Assembly: GCF_023276435.1 (NCBI RefSeq)
Contig: NZ_JALLPO010000051.1
Coordinates: 1 to 62,610, forward strand
From: Sphaerisporangium perillae
GTDB lineage: Bacteria > Actinomycetota > Actinomycetes > Streptosporangiales > Streptosporangiaceae
Length of the DNA: 62,610 bases
Reading direction: 5' to 3'
Below, piece by piece: positions 62,026 through 62,610 of this stretch. The notes beneath the pieces were generated by a model, which saw only the letters and a list, made by a program, of their open reading frames with translations, did no database searches and was not told where the DNA came from. Numbering within the stretch: position 1 is the stretch's first letter; every line of letters begins with the position of its first letter. Position numbers and translations under genes: made by a program.

Positions 62026-62505
62026 GTGTTCGACCCTCAGACGGAGGAACGGCTACGACGCCTGCTCGACCTGGCGGCTCACCCTGGTACACCGCAGGGT
62101 GAACGTGAGAATGCCCTGAACGGAGTACGTGCCGTGCTGTTTGGAGGAAGCCAAGCACACGGCGCAGGGAAGAGCACCTCATCGGCCTTCCTCGAGAATC
62201 TCCGCACCCTCACGCACAGCGTCGACGAGGACGTCATCTACGCGGTCATGAGCGCTGTCCACAGCAGCAGATTCGGCGGGAAGAGGCGAGAACTCGCCGA
62301 GTCTCTTGAACGCGCCTGCAACATGTGGATCATGTTTGCCACAGCCCACACGGAGTTCGACGTGCGAACGCGGGCGATGAAGCTACTCGCCAAGGTCGAA
62401 GATGGAGCGGCAGGTCCTTCGGGCAGCCCTTACGTCCAAGAAGTCAACGAGTGGGACCGGCACACCCACCGAGACCGTCCCCACCCTCCCTGCCAAAATG
62501 GATAG
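62026..62505 (+). CDS. Hypothetical helical protein behind the BrxHII gene
   Basis: A 159-residue protein with no family that I recognise. It is largely helical (TEERLRRLLDLAAHP, SAFLENLRTLTHSVDED, RELAESLERACNMWIMFA) with a disordered proline/histidine-rich end. GTG 62026 follows GAAAGGACGAC and lies 16 bp behind the helicase stop, so it belongs to the operon. A regulatory or adaptor role is possible. Confidence 0.6.
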   Translation: MFDPQTEERLRRLLDLAAHPGTPQGERENALNGVRAVLFGGSQAHGAGKSTSSAFLENLRTLTHSVDEDVIYAVMSAVHSSRFGGKRRELAESLERACNMWIMFATAHTEFDVRTRAMKLLAKVEDGAAGPSGSPYVQEVNEWDRHTHRDRPHPPCQNG

Positions 62506-62561
62506 AGGTAGCAAACAGGCGCAAAACTCTGCATCGAGGGTGGGGAAGGAGACATCCCTTC

Positions 62562-62610
62562 GTGGGAGCGAGCAAGCCGGATCCGCAGATCCCTGACCCG
62601 CAGGTGCGTG
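62562..62610 (+). CDS. Possible start of a further operon gene, cut by window edge
   Basis: GTG 62562 follows GGGAAGGAGACATCCCTTC and opens GASKPDPQIPDPQVR to the edge. Only 16 codons are visible, so this is a weak call based on the ribosome site and operon position. Confidence 0.3.
   Translation, partial: MGASKPDPQIPDPQVR

Noticed and set aside
1..62610. tRNA or rRNA genes
   Set aside because: No cloverleaf-like sequence or ribosomal RNA stretch was seen when reading both strands; a scan by tRNAscan-SE would settle it.

Overview
The window is high-GC DNA with many GTG starts, 1-4 bp stop/start overlaps, a SARP/AfsR regulator, a mycosin-type protein and an actinobacterial MauE-type redox gene. 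It comes from a filamentous actinomycete, most probably a Streptosporangiales-like genome (inference; no rRNA or tRNA gene was seen).

Left part (1-16.4 kb). A partial MarR repressor is divergent from an MFS drug exporter and an NmrA-like oxidoreductase. A complete IS5-family element follows, inserted exactly behind the oxidoreductase stop codon. Next come an HhH DNA glycosylase and a five-gene minus-strand operon (8542-4884). This operon encodes a 54-residue peptide with six cysteines, a MauE-like membrane redox protein, a thioredoxin-like protein, an ABC exporter and a type I signal peptidase. It faces a divergent SARP-family regulator, with three GGTTGA-like repeats at 11-bp spacing between them. 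It looks like an uncharacterised pathway for making and exporting a disulfide-rich peptide. MazG, a secreted GH5 glycosidase, a lone PD-(D/E)XK protein and an orphan follow.

Middle (16.6-26.9 kb). A small set holds a tiny membrane protein, a GT2 synthase, a zinc-ribbon/DUF3293 protein and another tiny membrane protein. Next are a membrane protein and a subtilase whose whole catalytic triad appears replaced. After these come an antitoxin with a broken RelE-like toxin and a perfect operator palindrome, an XRE regulator with two divergent small genes, and an HNH endonuclease.

Right part (26.9-62.6 kb) is a dense defence island built as two divergent blocks around 52.8-53.2 kb. The minus-strand block encodes, 5' to 3': a Ser/Thr kinase, a SNF2 helicase, an Eco57I-type methylase, a ~1 kb spacer with three structured repeats and an opposite-strand DUF3800 gene, a 2165-residue helicase-DUF1998-nuclease protein, a RelE-UvrD fusion, a second kinase, an N6-methylase with an HsdS-like tail, a small orphan, and a GmrSD-alkyltransferase-like fusion. 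The order SNF2, methylase, helicase, DUF1998 resembles class 1 DISARM, with DrmA and DrmB apparently fused. The plus-strand block encodes a membrane coiled-coil protein, a MotB/ZorB-like single-span protein, a VWA protein, a PP2C phosphatase, a TerY-P-type kinase, BrxD, a BrxHII-type helicase and an orphan. It merges parts of Zorya, TerY-P and BREX systems and is, with the peptide operon, the best candidate here for an undescribed system.
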